Origin: an archaeon
GTDB lineage: Archaea > Asgardarchaeota > Hermodarchaeia > Hermodarchaeales > Hermodarchaeaceae
Direction: 5' to 3'
Length of the DNA stretch: 17,964 nt
NCBI GenBank assembly: GCA_016550415.1
Contig: JABXGU010000093.1
Coordinates: forward strand, 1-17,964
Shown: in pieces, positions 1 through 7,026 of the stretch
How positions within the stretch are numbered: the stretch's first letter is position 1
How the letters are laid out: every line of letters starts with the position of its first letter
Position numbers and translations under genes: made by a program
Notes under the pieces: model-generated
Databases searched by the model: none
What the model saw: only the letters and a program-made list of their open reading frames with translations
Told to the model about the DNA's origin: nothing

Positions 1-142
1 GGAGATAACTGAGCCCCAACTCAAAGCCGCCACCAACAAGGTCATCAATTAGTTTAATGCCTGAGGTGATGCGATTCTGTTGATGCTGTTGTTGCTGTGC
101 CAAAGCATACGCGGTTTGGAACAAATCATCGTTTTCTGTCAA
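1..142 (-). CDS. RecA/RadA/KaiC-superfamily ATPase, N-terminal fragment (runs off left edge)
   Basis: An open minus-strand frame covers 47 codons and leaves the window at base 1. It contains ITSGIKLIDDLVGGGFELG, the characteristic stretch just before the Walker A loop in RadA/RadB/KaiC-like ATPases (a T-G-x-x-x-L/I-D-x-L-x-G-G-G pattern). The Walker A itself lies outside the window. These proteins bind ATP and act in homologous recombination or, in KaiC-like forms, in signalling. A glutamine-rich run QQQQHQQ sits at about residues 17-22, before the core. An in-frame TGA lies five codons upstream of the proposed TTG start (140-142), there is no ATG, and the only SD-like match (GAGAG) is weak. 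The family call rests on this one motif. RadB, Rad55-like and KaiC-like cannot be separated from this fragment. Confidence 0.6.
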   Translation of the reverse strand, partial: MTENDDLFQTAYALAQQQQHQQNRITSGIKLIDDLVGGGFELGLSYL

Positions 143-308
143 TAAATTGCACTCTCAAGGAAATTTGGGGTCAAAACGGACACCATTCTTTCCTTGTCAA
201 ATACCCTCAAAAGCCACACAAAACAAGCAATCACACCTTTTGAAATCTATTATTCACTGCGAAGCTGCCTTGTTTGTTATTGCCATTCCTTGAAGTTGGT
301 TTGCTTTC

Positions 309-1196
309 TTAGAGTGCTTTCATTTTTCCGTCGCGTATGATTATCTGGTGGAGAATGCGGCTATCCGTGTTTGGGTCATCAGGCTTTGCTACTGCAACCA
401 CTTCAATGTAATTGTCGAGTGGACCACCGCTTATCTTCTCTGCAAGGGATTCTTGTATTTGAAAAACGCCTGCACTGTTGTTCATTTCAATCAAAATGCG
501 GATTGGTCTCTCTTCTCCCTTCTGAATCGTGACTTTCTCAATCGCAAGGGCACTTACTGTGTGAATCGAGACGCTTCCTCGATCGAAGGCTAATCGTCCT
601 CGTCCCTTCGTCATGTCTGTACCATCAGCAATACCGACAAGTGCTGATTCGTCGGTCAAATCCTTGATTTCGAAGCGATGCGCATAGATACAGTGTAGAA
701 TGTGTCCTCGAATCTCATACATGATTTCTGGTTCCTGATAAATTTCAGGAAGTAGTCGGTTAAGCAATGGAATTGCTAGATAGACGCTGTGAAGATTATG
801 ATCATCTCGATGAACCTGAATGCCAATATCATGAAGTAAAGCTCCAGTCATTACAATGAGATAGACATCATCCTCATCTGCTGCCTTTTCTTTTAGTGCA
901 CTTGTTGTGACTCCATTTTCATTGAGCAGCTTTAGCATTGACAAAGCATTTGCTGCTACAATCTTAACATGGACATCACCATGATCATTGTATTTCATCT
1001 TGGAAACAGCGATGTAGTTCGCTATGTCCCAGTCAGCGTTTACCTCAGGATCATCGCGGAGAAGTTCCCACATCTTCTTTGCCTTTGGGTATTTAGCTAC
1101 AATTTTAGTAATTGTTTTTTCAGCAAATTCTTGCAGGCTCTTATAAGATTCAGGAAGTGTAATCTCGAATCCTTTTCCAGTTTCAATTTTTGCCAA
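309..1196 (-). CDS. HD-superfamily metal-dependent phosphohydrolase (COG3294-like)
   Basis: This 295-residue soluble protein has an HD hydrolase core. H72/H76 supply an early histidine, LLHDIG (121-126) holds the diagnostic HD pair H122-D123, H133/H136 and H165/H168/H173 follow, and GIADGTD with D191 gives the late aspartate. The order H...HD...H...D is that of divalent-metal phosphohydrolases acting on nucleotides or phosphoesters; the substrate cannot be read from sequence. The segment DDPEVNADWDIANYIAVSKM resembles the archaeal group COG3294, whose role is unknown to me. The start is TTG, chosen because a perfect GGAGG lies 7 bases upstream and the reading begins MAKIETGKG. The C-terminal ~80 residues form a separate mixed alpha/beta-looking part without an evident motif. 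The RecA-like gene lies downstream on the same strand across 166 bp. Confidence 0.8.
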   Translation of the reverse strand: MAKIETGKGFEITLPESYKSLQEFAEKTITKIVAKYPKAKKMWELLRDDPEVNADWDIANYIAVSKMKYNDHGDVHVKIVAANALSMLKLLNENGVTTSALKEKAADEDDVYLIVMTGALLHDIGIQVHRDDHNLHSVYLAIPLLNRLLPEIYQEPEIMYEIRGHILHCIYAHRFEIKDLTDESALVGIADGTDMTKGRGRLAFDRGSVSIHTVSALAIEKVTIQKGEERPIRILIEMNNSAGVFQIQESLAEKISGGPLDNYIEVVAVAKPDDPNTDSRILHQIIIRDGKMKAL

Positions 1197-1203
1197 TATT
1201 AAA

Positions 1204-1208
1204 CCTCC
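1204..1208 (-). promoter_or_regulatory. Strong SD (GGAGG) deciding a TTG start
   Basis: On the minus strand GGAGG is followed by a 7-base spacer and then TTG at 1194-1196. It fixes the start of the HD gene, since no ATG or GTG nearby gives a better fit. Confidence 0.7.
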
Positions 1209-1251
1209 AAATTGGGTAGGAACTCAACGAACTTTGTTATAACTATTATTA

Positions 1252-1259
1252 ATTATAAA
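1252..1259 (-). promoter_or_regulatory. Putative archaeal TATA box for the HD gene
   Basis: Minus-strand TTTATAAT lies about 55 bases before the TTG start. That would leave a leader of roughly 30 bases containing the SD. The surrounding AT-rich block (about 1235-1260) also reads TTATAACTATTA on the plus strand and could serve the divergent oxidase gene. Assigned by eye only. Confidence 0.35.
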
Positions 1260-1393
1260 CTGAAAAAACGCTTAAGCAAATTCAAAACATCCCTTGCAAG
1301 TTATAATCTGCAGTAGGTCGATATGGCAAAGAGATTAAGTTAGGCAAAGACACAAGGTAGCAGACATAACTCTGTGATAAGTAACTGCTTTAG

Positions 1394-2848
1394 GTGGGTG
1401 TAAGGACTTTGAAAACATCTTCAACTTCTTTTAATGTGCGACGAGTTAAGCGGCAAATAGAGGTACTTGTCGGAAAAGAGAATGTAACCGACGAGGAAGT
1501 TGACAAGATATGCTACTCCCGAGATGCATGGGCACTCCGCATTATCCGTCTTGGACAACTGATTACTAGTCCACAACCTGACCTCATAGTCTGGCCCCAA
1601 ACAACAGAGCACATTCAGAGAATCCTAAAAATAGCTAACACTGAACGCATTCCAATAACTCCCGTCTCTGGAGGTGGCGGTGTCTGTGGAGGCGCCCTTC
1701 CCATCAAGGGCGGCATCATTCTGGACCTTAAGAAGATGAACCATGTTCTTGACCTCGACGAGACATCACTAACTGTCACATTGGAACCAGGCATCTTGGG
1801 ACAGGAACTTGAAGAGTGGCTAAATGCTCGTGGCTACACTTCTGGACACTATCCATCTTCAATGTTCAGTTCAGCTTACGGAGGATTCGCAGCAGCCCGT
1901 TCAGCTGGTGTACTTTCCTCAAAATATGGAAAAATCGAAGACATGATTACAGGCATCGAGGTTGTGCTTCCAAATGGAGAATTATTGGAGACAAAGGCTG
2001 TTCCCCGTTCATCCATGGGCCCTGACCTGAAGCAACTCTTCATCGGGTCTGAGGGAACCTATGGAATTATAACAAAAATCACTCTCAAAATTTGTCCAAT
2101 GCCTGAAACTACAAAATTTGCCTCCTTCCTCTTCCCCAATCTGCACTCAGGAATGGAGGCAGTCATCAAAGTGTTTCGACGCGAACTACGTCCAGCCCTT
2201 ATCCGACTCTACGATGAAAACGAAACACGCTTCGTAATGAGCCGCTTCAAATCTCCCCCAGAAGGCTCCTGTATCCTTAACTTCATTTACCAAGCAACAA
2301 AAGACATCACAAGCCTAGAGAAACGAGTCATTGGAAAAATCTGTCAAGATGCTGGAGCTGAAGATATGGGTCCCGCCCCATCAAAGCACTGGTGGAATAA
2401 CCGCTTCGACCTTTACTATCCCTCAAAAATGAATATGGGCCCTGGCATGGTCTATGATGTACTCGATGTGGCATCCAGCTATGCCAACCTCGAAAAGATG
2501 TACTGGGACATGAGACATGCCATCGAAGACCTTGGCATAGGCACAATGAGCCACTTCTCCCACTTCTACCCGGACGGCGGCAACATCTATGTCATCTTCA
2601 TCGGTCATGCAGGCTCACCAAAAGAAATCGAGCAAAAATACGAACAGGTCTGGAAAGTGGGACTGGAAGCTGCTCACAAAGCAGGCGGCACACTAAGCCA
2701 TCAACATGGCGTTGGAATGCTTAAGGGTGCTTGGATGCGCCGTGAGCATGGTTCTGCTGGTTTTGCTTTGCTTCAGGCGATAAAGCAGTATCTGGATCCT
2801 ATTAATATCATGAATCCTGGTAAGTTAGGTTTTGATGGTGGGCAATAA
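1394..2848 (+). CDS. FAD-linked oxidase, alkyl-DHAP-synthase-like (GlcD superfamily)
   Basis: This 484-residue flavoprotein belongs to the vanillyl-alcohol-oxidase/PCMH superfamily. The FAD-binding domain spans about residues 60-235, with SGGGGVCGG (92-100), GHYPSS (151-156), YGKIEDM (178-184) and IGSEGTYG (217-224). The C-terminal oxidase domain ends with GGTLSHQHGVG (431-441) and YLDPINIMNPGK. Ordinary glycolate and D-lactate dehydrogenases usually have GEHG at the last motif. The SHxHGVG form, together with the GHxPxS, YGxIEDM and MGPDL...GSEGT stretches, resembles alkyl-dihydroxyacetone-phosphate synthase (AGPS), which makes ether lipids in peroxisomes. The His-rich loop is HQH here rather than HHH. 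A GlcF-like Fe-S gene follows at 3348, which instead suggests a two-subunit 2-hydroxyacid or glycerol-phosphate dehydrogenase. The start is GTG at 1394; TTG at 1409 after AAGGA is an alternative. The stop abuts the stop of the convergent deaminase gene with no spacer. Confidence 0.8.
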   Translation: MGVRTLKTSSTSFNVRRVKRQIEVLVGKENVTDEEVDKICYSRDAWALRIIRLGQLITSPQPDLIVWPQTTEHIQRILKIANTERIPITPVSGGGGVCGGALPIKGGIILDLKKMNHVLDLDETSLTVTLEPGILGQELEEWLNARGYTSGHYPSSMFSSAYGGFAAARSAGVLSSKYGKIEDMITGIEVVLPNGELLETKAVPRSSMGPDLKQLFIGSEGTYGIITKITLKICPMPETTKFASFLFPNLHSGMEAVIKVFRRELRPALIRLYDENETRFVMSRFKSPPEGSCILNFIYQATKDITSLEKRVIGKICQDAGAEDMGPAPSKHWWNNRFDLYYPSKMNMGPGMVYDVLDVASSYANLEKMYWDMRHAIEDLGIGTMSHFSHFYPDGGNIYVIFIGHAGSPKEIEQKYEQVWKVGLEAAHKAGGTLSHQHGVGMLKGAWMRREHGSAGFALLQAIKQYLDPINIMNPGKLGFDGGQ

Positions 2849-3283
2849 TTAGAGTTCACCGATATCCTCATTCCATAGTTCTGGGTTCGTCTCGATGAAC
2901 TCTTGCATCATTTGCTTGCACTCATCAAGGTCAAGGTCAATTACTTCGACTCCATGAGATTCCATGAATTCTCTGGCTCCGGGAAAGGTGGCGGATTCTC
3001 CTGCGAAAACACGTTTGATTTTAAATTGCACAATTGCTCCAGCACACAAGTAACATGGCATCAAAGTCGAATAGAGTGTGGTTCCAGAATAGCTTCCAAC
3101 TCTTCCTGCCCTCTGGAGACAATCGATTTCAGCATGAAGAATAGGGTCATTCTTCTGAACACGCCGGTTATGTCCCCTCCCAATGATTTTTCCATCTTTC
3201 ACAAGAACAGACCCAATCGGAATACCTCCCTCACGAAGACCCTGTCGCGCTTCTTCGATTGCAGCCTTAATGAAATTATCCAT
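2849..3283 (-). CDS. Cytosine deaminase, yeast Fcy1-like (CDA fold)
   Basis: This is a zinc-dependent deaminase of 144 residues, predicted to hydrolyse cytosine to uracil and ammonia in pyrimidine salvage. The zinc ligands and proton shuttle are visible: H50-A-E52 and P76-C77-Y-L-C80. The resemblance to Saccharomyces Fcy1 covers the whole chain. EGGIPIG, GRGHN and TTLYSTLMPC match closely, N39 lies 11 residues before the zinc histidine as in Fcy1, and the C-terminal W137-N-E-D140-I-G-E reproduces the yeast W-x-E-D-I-G-E tail that closes over the pyrimidine. TadA and guanine deaminases lack this tail. The frame is open to 3460, but ATG at 3283 is preferred: GGAG lies 9 bases upstream and homology begins there (ATGs at 3292 and 3298 are alternatives). 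The gene sits on the opposite strand between the two redox genes, convergent with one and divergent from the other. Confidence 0.82.
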   Translation of the reverse strand: MDNFIKAAIEEARQGLREGGIPIGSVLVKDGKIIGRGHNRRVQKNDPILHAEIDCLQRAGRVGSYSGTTLYSTLMPCYLCAGAIVQFKIKRVFAGESATFPGAREFMESHGVEVIDLDLDECKQMMQEFIETNPELWNEDIGEL

Positions 3284-3347
3284 AACTAGCATCTCCATTT
3301 TTACTAAAGCAATAATTTTCAAAATGCTTTGTTGACTTATACCTCGT

Positions 3348-4631
3348 TTGCGCAGTCTGTTAGCAAATGTTAAGTTCCAATTTAACCTATTGACTGATAA
3401 GTCTAATTCCTCAATCAAGAGTTGCGTAAATGTGACGACTCCCTCTTCCAAGGCAACCACAGAATCCCTAGATGCTTATGGTAGTGTAAACAGGCTTTGT
3501 AGTCTCTGTAGCTGGATGTGCCGCCACTCCTGCCCAACACATCTCGTTACGCGATCCGATGCATGCAGTCCAACCGGTCGAGCACTAATCATTGAACTCT
3601 ACCGGGGAGGAAAAAGCGCATTCACAGAAGCGGCAGTAAACAGGTTATACCAATGCAATTTGTGTAGCGCTTGCAGACTCTGGTGCAAACCCCAGCATGA
3701 TCTTCCTCGCATTATTGAACTAGCTCGTGAACGAATTGTACAAGAACACCGCGCACCAAAGGGTCTTCTTGACCTAGATGAAATCGTAACAACACATGGC
3801 AATGTCTATGGAGAACCTACTTCCCGGCGATTCACCATCCCCAAATCAGAATCTTACCCGCTAAACAAGAACGCTCATGTCCTCTATTTTGTTGGTTGCA
3901 CGACTTCATACCGTCATCCTGAGATAGCCAAAGCAACTGTCAAGATTCTTACATGTCTTGGTATCAAAGTTAGTCTCCTCACCGGGGAAAAGAGCGAAGT
4001 GTGTTGTGGCTCTCCCCTCATACGAGCAGGCTTCACCGACAATGCTAAGGCGCTAGCAAAGCAGAACATCGACGCCATAATAGACGCTGATATCAGGACC
4101 GTAATTACTACTTGCCCCGGCTGCGCCCGTGCATTAAAAATCGATTATCCTAAACTTGGTTTGCCATTACCTGAGCATTTCAAAGTCCTTCATATCACTG
4201 AATTGCTCACGAAACACCGGACCCAACTTGCTTCTCACATTGTCCGCTCACCCTTCTCGTCAAAGGGTAATGGAATCCCCATCATGACATACCATGACCC
4301 CTGTCATATGGGACGTGAACTTGGCATTTATGACCCTCCTCGCCAACTCATTAGTCTCCTTCCCAAAGTTCAATTCGTTGAATTATCACACAGTCGTGAC
4401 CATGCTGATTGCTGTGGAGGCGGCGGAGTGCTTCCCAAAACATTTCCAAATCTTGCCACAGAAATAGGAAAACGTCGAATAGAAGATTCAATCCAAATTG
4501 GTGCACAATACATTACAAGCTGCTGCCCCAATTGTAAGCAACATTTCAAAACTAGCCAAGACTCAATTAATGATGCCAACAAACCCGTGCCAATTGACCT
4601 TATGGAACTGATTGCTCATTCATTGAAATGA
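3348..4631 (+). CDS. Fe-S oxidoreductase, GlcF/GlpC/HdrD-like, two 4Fe-4S and two CCG domains
   Basis: This is an electron-transfer subunit of the kind that pairs with FAD-linked oxidases. In 427-residue numbering it has two ferredoxin-type motifs, C51/C54/C58/C62-P and C103/C106/C109/C113, then two CCG (cysteine-rich) domains with VCCGSP...TTCPGC and DPCH...DCCGGGG...SCCPNC. CCG domains bind a further Fe-S cofactor in heterodisulfide reductase and related enzymes. The first motif is atypical: CxxCxxxCxxxCP rather than CxxCxxCxxxCP, while the second is canonical. Its partner is probably the FAD oxidase at 1394, separated only by the antisense deaminase gene. The listed TTG start has no SD. 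A possible box (CTTATACC, about 3336-3343) would put transcription start downstream of it, so TTG at 3390 or GTG at 3432 may be the true start; both keep all cysteine motifs. No membrane segment is seen. Confidence 0.82.
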   Translation: MRSLLANVKFQFNLLTDKSNSSIKSCVNVTTPSSKATTESLDAYGSVNRLCSLCSWMCRHSCPTHLVTRSDACSPTGRALIIELYRGGKSAFTEAAVNRLYQCNLCSACRLWCKPQHDLPRIIELARERIVQEHRAPKGLLDLDEIVTTHGNVYGEPTSRRFTIPKSESYPLNKNAHVLYFVGCTTSYRHPEIAKATVKILTCLGIKVSLLTGEKSEVCCGSPLIRAGFTDNAKALAKQNIDAIIDADIRTVITTCPGCARALKIDYPKLGLPLPEHFKVLHITELLTKHRTQLASHIVRSPFSSKGNGIPIMTYHDPCHMGRELGIYDPPRQLISLLPKVQFVELSHSRDHADCCGGGGVLPKTFPNLATEIGKRRIEDSIQIGAQYITSCCPNCKQHFKTSQDSINDANKPVPIDLMELIAHSLK

Positions 4632-4650
4632 TGACTCAGCAATTTTCTAG

Positions 4651-5463
4651 TTAATCTATTTTCATCATACTGGCAATTGCTCCAACCATCCCGAATGGAA
4701 TAACGTTGAAGGCTTCAGCGTACTGATATTTTGGCTGCTTGCCCATATTCTGCGCTGTCATAGTTACCCAGAAACGGACAGCTTCCTTCCAATCCATTTT
4801 CTCCAGAATAGGGATTTCCATATTGGTGATTTTAAGGCGGTGTTGGGTTTCCTCCAATAACATTTGCATTTGACTCTCATATTGTTGGAGCGCCTTAATC
4901 TTGGTCTCCAGCACTTCTGTGATGTCAATGTAAATGTTGGGATTGGGGCTATTCCACCCACACAGTTGGGATACATAATGGGGTTTGAGGCCCTGTTCTC
5001 TGTGTTCGGGATAATAGAGGTTGTAGTGACTTGTGAAGCAAGCCTCGTAAATGGTTCGACCAGCAGCCTGGTGGTCTGGGTGTGGTTCATAGGGACAATT
5101 TGGATCAAAGCTGAACACTACATCTGGACGAAAGCGACGAATTACTTCGGTGTATTGACGACGGAGCTCCAAGCCTGCTGTCAGCTCTCCATCTGGAATT
5201 CCAAGGTTAATGACTTCTTCAATGCCGAGGGTTATAGCTGCTCTTTGTGCTTCATCCTTTTCAATCTCAATCATCTGCTCCAAAGTCATTTTAGGATCGA
5301 AGGTCCCCTTTTCTCCATAGGTGGAACAAAGGTTGAAGATCTTGTGTCCTTGCGCGGCTAGCTTAGCAATAGATCCACCTGCAAAGAAGGCTGCATCATC
5401 AGGATGAGCTTCTACGATAAGGATTCTCAATGGCTTCTTTGAAGAGAAAAGCAAATCAGTCAT
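4651..5463 (-). CDS. PIG-L/LmbE-family N-acetylglucosamine deacetylase
   Basis: PIG-L family enzymes are zinc-dependent amidases that remove acetyl groups from N-acetylglucosamine on small molecules or lipids. Here AHPDD occurs near residues 19-23, giving zinc ligands H and D and the catalytic base D, and HPDH near 128-131 supplies the second histidine cluster. The segments FNLCSTYGEKG and LGIPDGEL are typical of the LmbE core. Length (270 residues) is normal for the family. The C-terminal ~80 residues, rich in Gln and Met, carry no motif I recognise. The start is ATG at 5463; GTG at 5472 is possible, and neither has a good SD. The gene diverges from mtrH across a short AT-rich spacer. The substrate is unknown: archaeal relatives include diacetylchitobiose deacetylase, and thiol-sugar (BshB/MshB-like) deacetylases are alternatives. 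Confidence 0.82.
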   Translation of the reverse strand: MTDLLFSSKKPLRILIVEAHPDDAAFFAGGSIAKLAAQGHKIFNLCSTYGEKGTFDPKMTLEQMIEIEKDEAQRAAITLGIEEVINLGIPDGELTAGLELRRQYTEVIRRFRPDVVFSFDPNCPYEPHPDHQAAGRTIYEACFTSHYNLYYPEHREQGLKPHYVSQLCGWNSPNPNIYIDITEVLETKIKALQQYESQMQMLLEETQHRLKITNMEIPILEKMDWKEAVRFWVTMTAQNMGKQPKYQYAEAFNVIPFGMVGAIASMMKID

Positions 5464-5472
5464 GGACGTCAC

Positions 5473-5550
5473 TACACAATGGCTGGGTCCAGCATTTCAT
5501 TTAATATTAATGTGGATGTCAATATTTGCATTTATGGTTGTGGATAAACA
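5473..5550. promoter_or_regulatory. Divergent promoter region between PIG-L and mtrH genes
   Basis: This 78-bp spacer separates two diverging genes. Its centre holds an AT-rich block (TTTAATATTAAT, about 5500-5511) that could act as a TATA element in either direction. It must contain at least the proximal signals for both genes, but no individual box is convincing. Confidence 0.3.
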
Positions 5551-6486
5551 GTGTCTAGGAATAAGTCTCAAGTAGAACCGGTAGTCTATCAGATTGGCGG
5601 ATGCACAATTGGTGGTCGACGCGGAGAATACCCCACTGCAATTATGCTCTCTATCTTCCATCACGGAGATAGAACTGTTTCCAATCATAAGTCCGGAGAG
5701 TTCGATAAAGTCCGTGCTCGCCGATATATCAACCGAGCACTAAAACTCAGTTCGACCACGGGAAATCCAATCATTCTCGATGTACTTGCTGAAACACCAA
5801 AAGCTATGGAAAACTATCTTACATTTATCGCTGAAGCAGCACCTGAAACTCCTTTCTTGATTGACAGTGCTTCACTTGAAACTCGACTTGCTGGAGTGAA
5901 AATAATAGAAGAGGCGGGTCGCGCTAAACTCGCCATCTACGACTCCATCTCACAAAAAACCACAGACGAAGAACTAGAAGCACTAGGCAAATCAGGAATC
6001 GAAACTACCATTCTCCTTGCACACAGCCCCACAATTCTTAAACCAAATGGTCGCCTTCAAGTATTGAATGGGACAGCGAACCAAGAGGGGTTACTGGCAA
6101 AAGCAAAGCGTGCTAAAATAACCAAGACCTTGGTAGACACTGTTGCACTTGATCTTGCAGGTCTAAGCATCGCAGCCGCATCAATGCCCATTGTGAAACG
6201 CGCACTTGGACTTCCTGTAGGTGCTGGATCTGCTAACAGCGTCGCGCTCTGGCGTCGAAGCAAGTTGATTTCACCAGCTGCCAAAAGGTATCTCTCGTCC
6301 GCAATATGTACATACCTTCAATGTTGCGGCGCCAACTTTATCCTACCAGGTCCAATTCACCGAGCTCCACGTTACTTTACTGCAATCTCTGTGACAGATG
6401 CATTATTTGCCTATGCTTCTCCGGATGAAGATTTTCCACCACCTGCCCCGAAAATGAAAAGTCACCCTCGCTATAATGTCCTCTAG
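5551..6486 (+). CDS. mtrH: MtrH-family pterin methyltransferase (stand-alone)
   Basis: MtrH is the subunit of methyl-H4MPT:coenzyme M methyltransferase that moves the methyl group between tetrahydromethanopterin and the corrinoid cofactor; it has a TIM-barrel fold. This 311-residue protein shows the family landmarks: IGGCTIGGRRGEYPT (15-29), GNP (71-73), ETPKAMENY (81-89), PFLIDS (101-106), YDSI (130-133) and, near the end, LPGPI. The GEYPT and FLIDS stretches match methanogen MtrH closely. No mtrA-G genes or corrinoid protein lie in the window, so this is a solo MtrH homologue. Such proteins work with substrate-specific methyltransferases in methylotrophic systems, transferring methyl to H4MPT or tetrahydrofolate. 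The start is GTG at 5551 with only a weak GTGGAT upstream. The 3' end (6471-6485) has an exact 15-base copy about 520 bp downstream. Confidence 0.82.
   Translation: MSRNKSQVEPVVYQIGGCTIGGRRGEYPTAIMLSIFHHGDRTVSNHKSGEFDKVRARRYINRALKLSSTTGNPIILDVLAETPKAMENYLTFIAEAAPETPFLIDSASLETRLAGVKIIEEAGRAKLAIYDSISQKTTDEELEALGKSGIETTILLAHSPTILKPNGRLQVLNGTANQEGLLAKAKRAKITKTLVDTVALDLAGLSIAAASMPIVKRALGLPVGAGSANSVALWRRSKLISPAAKRYLSSAICTYLQCCGANFILPGPIHRAPRYFTAISVTDALFAYASPDEDFPPPAPKMKSHPRYNVL
6471..6485. repeat. 15-base direct repeat, copy A (3' end of mtrH)
   Basis: CTATAATGTCCTCTA here encodes the last residues and stop of mtrH. The identical 15 bases recur at 7007-7021 in non-coding DNA. Confidence 0.7.
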
Positions 6487-6521
6487 AATCTCCATCTTTC
6501 ATCCTACAATCAATTATTGTA

Positions 6522-6544
6522 TCTCTAAAAGAGAATCTGTTTTT
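6522..6544 (+). terminator. Possible terminator after mtrH
   Basis: A 5-bp stem with a 3-base loop, TCTCT-AAA-AGAGA at 6522-6534, is followed by a T5 tract at 6540-6544, 35 to 58 bases after the mtrH stop. The stem is short, but archaeal termination depends mainly on T tracts. Confidence 0.35.
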
Positions 6545-6590
6545 CCTTCCAACCTCGGATGTTCACGTTGCAACCGCTAAAAAAGGTTAA

Positions 6591-6606
6591 GAAAAGATAT
6601 ATGAAT
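6591..6606 (+). promoter_or_regulatory. Possible BRE/TATA element for the small membrane protein gene
   Basis: A purine-rich GAAAAG followed by ATATATGA lies about 70-80 bases before the ATG at 6673. This fits archaeal BRE plus TATA placement with a leader of about 45 bases. Judged by eye; the region is AT-rich, so chance is a fair alternative. Confidence 0.35.
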
Positions 6607-6672
6607 ATAAAGAGTACAAAATTTGTATTAATGACGACAGATATAATGTGTCTAGGAAAAAGGTGACACGAG

Positions 6673-6924
6673 ATGGATCTTGGTTGGAAGCTTTTCATCC
6701 TTGGCTGCATCTGTGGTGGAATTGTTATAGCGCTTTTTGTGATACTGAATTTACCGGTTGCTGAGGGCTATTATGTACCAGTCATTCTAAGTGAAGTTTT
6801 ACCACCTACTATTAGTTTGATAATTTGGGTTATCATAGTAGTTCTAATTTTTTGCACAATGTTCCTTCTAGCTGCTCCAGCAATTCTAGACCAGTATGAA
6901 CGAAGAAAGTACGGGACTTATTGA
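6673..6924 (+). CDS. Small two-helix membrane protein, unknown function
   Basis: This 83-residue protein is made almost entirely of two hydrophobic helices, about residues 6-28 and 45-72. They are joined by a short loop containing PVAEGYYVPVI, and a charged tail DQYERRKYGTY follows. Arg/Lys in the C-terminal tail and few charges in the loop suggest both ends are cytoplasmic by the positive-inside rule, with the loop outside. Support for a real gene comes from ATG preceded by AGGTGA (6661-6666) with a 6-base spacer and a possible TATA element upstream. I do not recognise a family. Confidence 0.6.
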   Translation: MDLGWKLFILGCICGGIVIALFVILNLPVAEGYYVPVILSEVLPPTISLIIWVIIVVLIFCTMFLLAAPAILDQYERRKYGTY

Positions 6925-7006
6925 ATGTATCTTTCTTTTGTGGAGTTGCCAACTCATAGAGTTGAAAGTGTGTGGGATATAAGGAGTGTTGGGTAAGGTT
7001 CACTCA

Positions 7007-7021
7007 CTATAATGTCCTCTA
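7007..7021. repeat. 15-base direct repeat, copy B (intergenic)
   Basis: This is an exact copy of CTATAATGTCCTCTA from the mtrH 3' end. The following bases (AGTCTC versus GAATCTC) are also similar, suggesting a slightly longer decayed duplication. Confidence 0.7.
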
Positions 7022-7026
7022 AGTCT

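Noticed and set aside
3284..3460. N-terminal 59-residue extension of the cytosine deaminase frame
   Set aside because: Similarity to Fcy1 begins at the ATG at 3283, which has an SD. The extension overlaps the 5' part of the opposite-strand Fe-S gene and has no recognisable domain.
4764..5361. Frames of 114 and 165 codons within the PIG-L gene
   Set aside because: Both are shadows of the PIG-L coding sequence, which has intact catalytic motifs.
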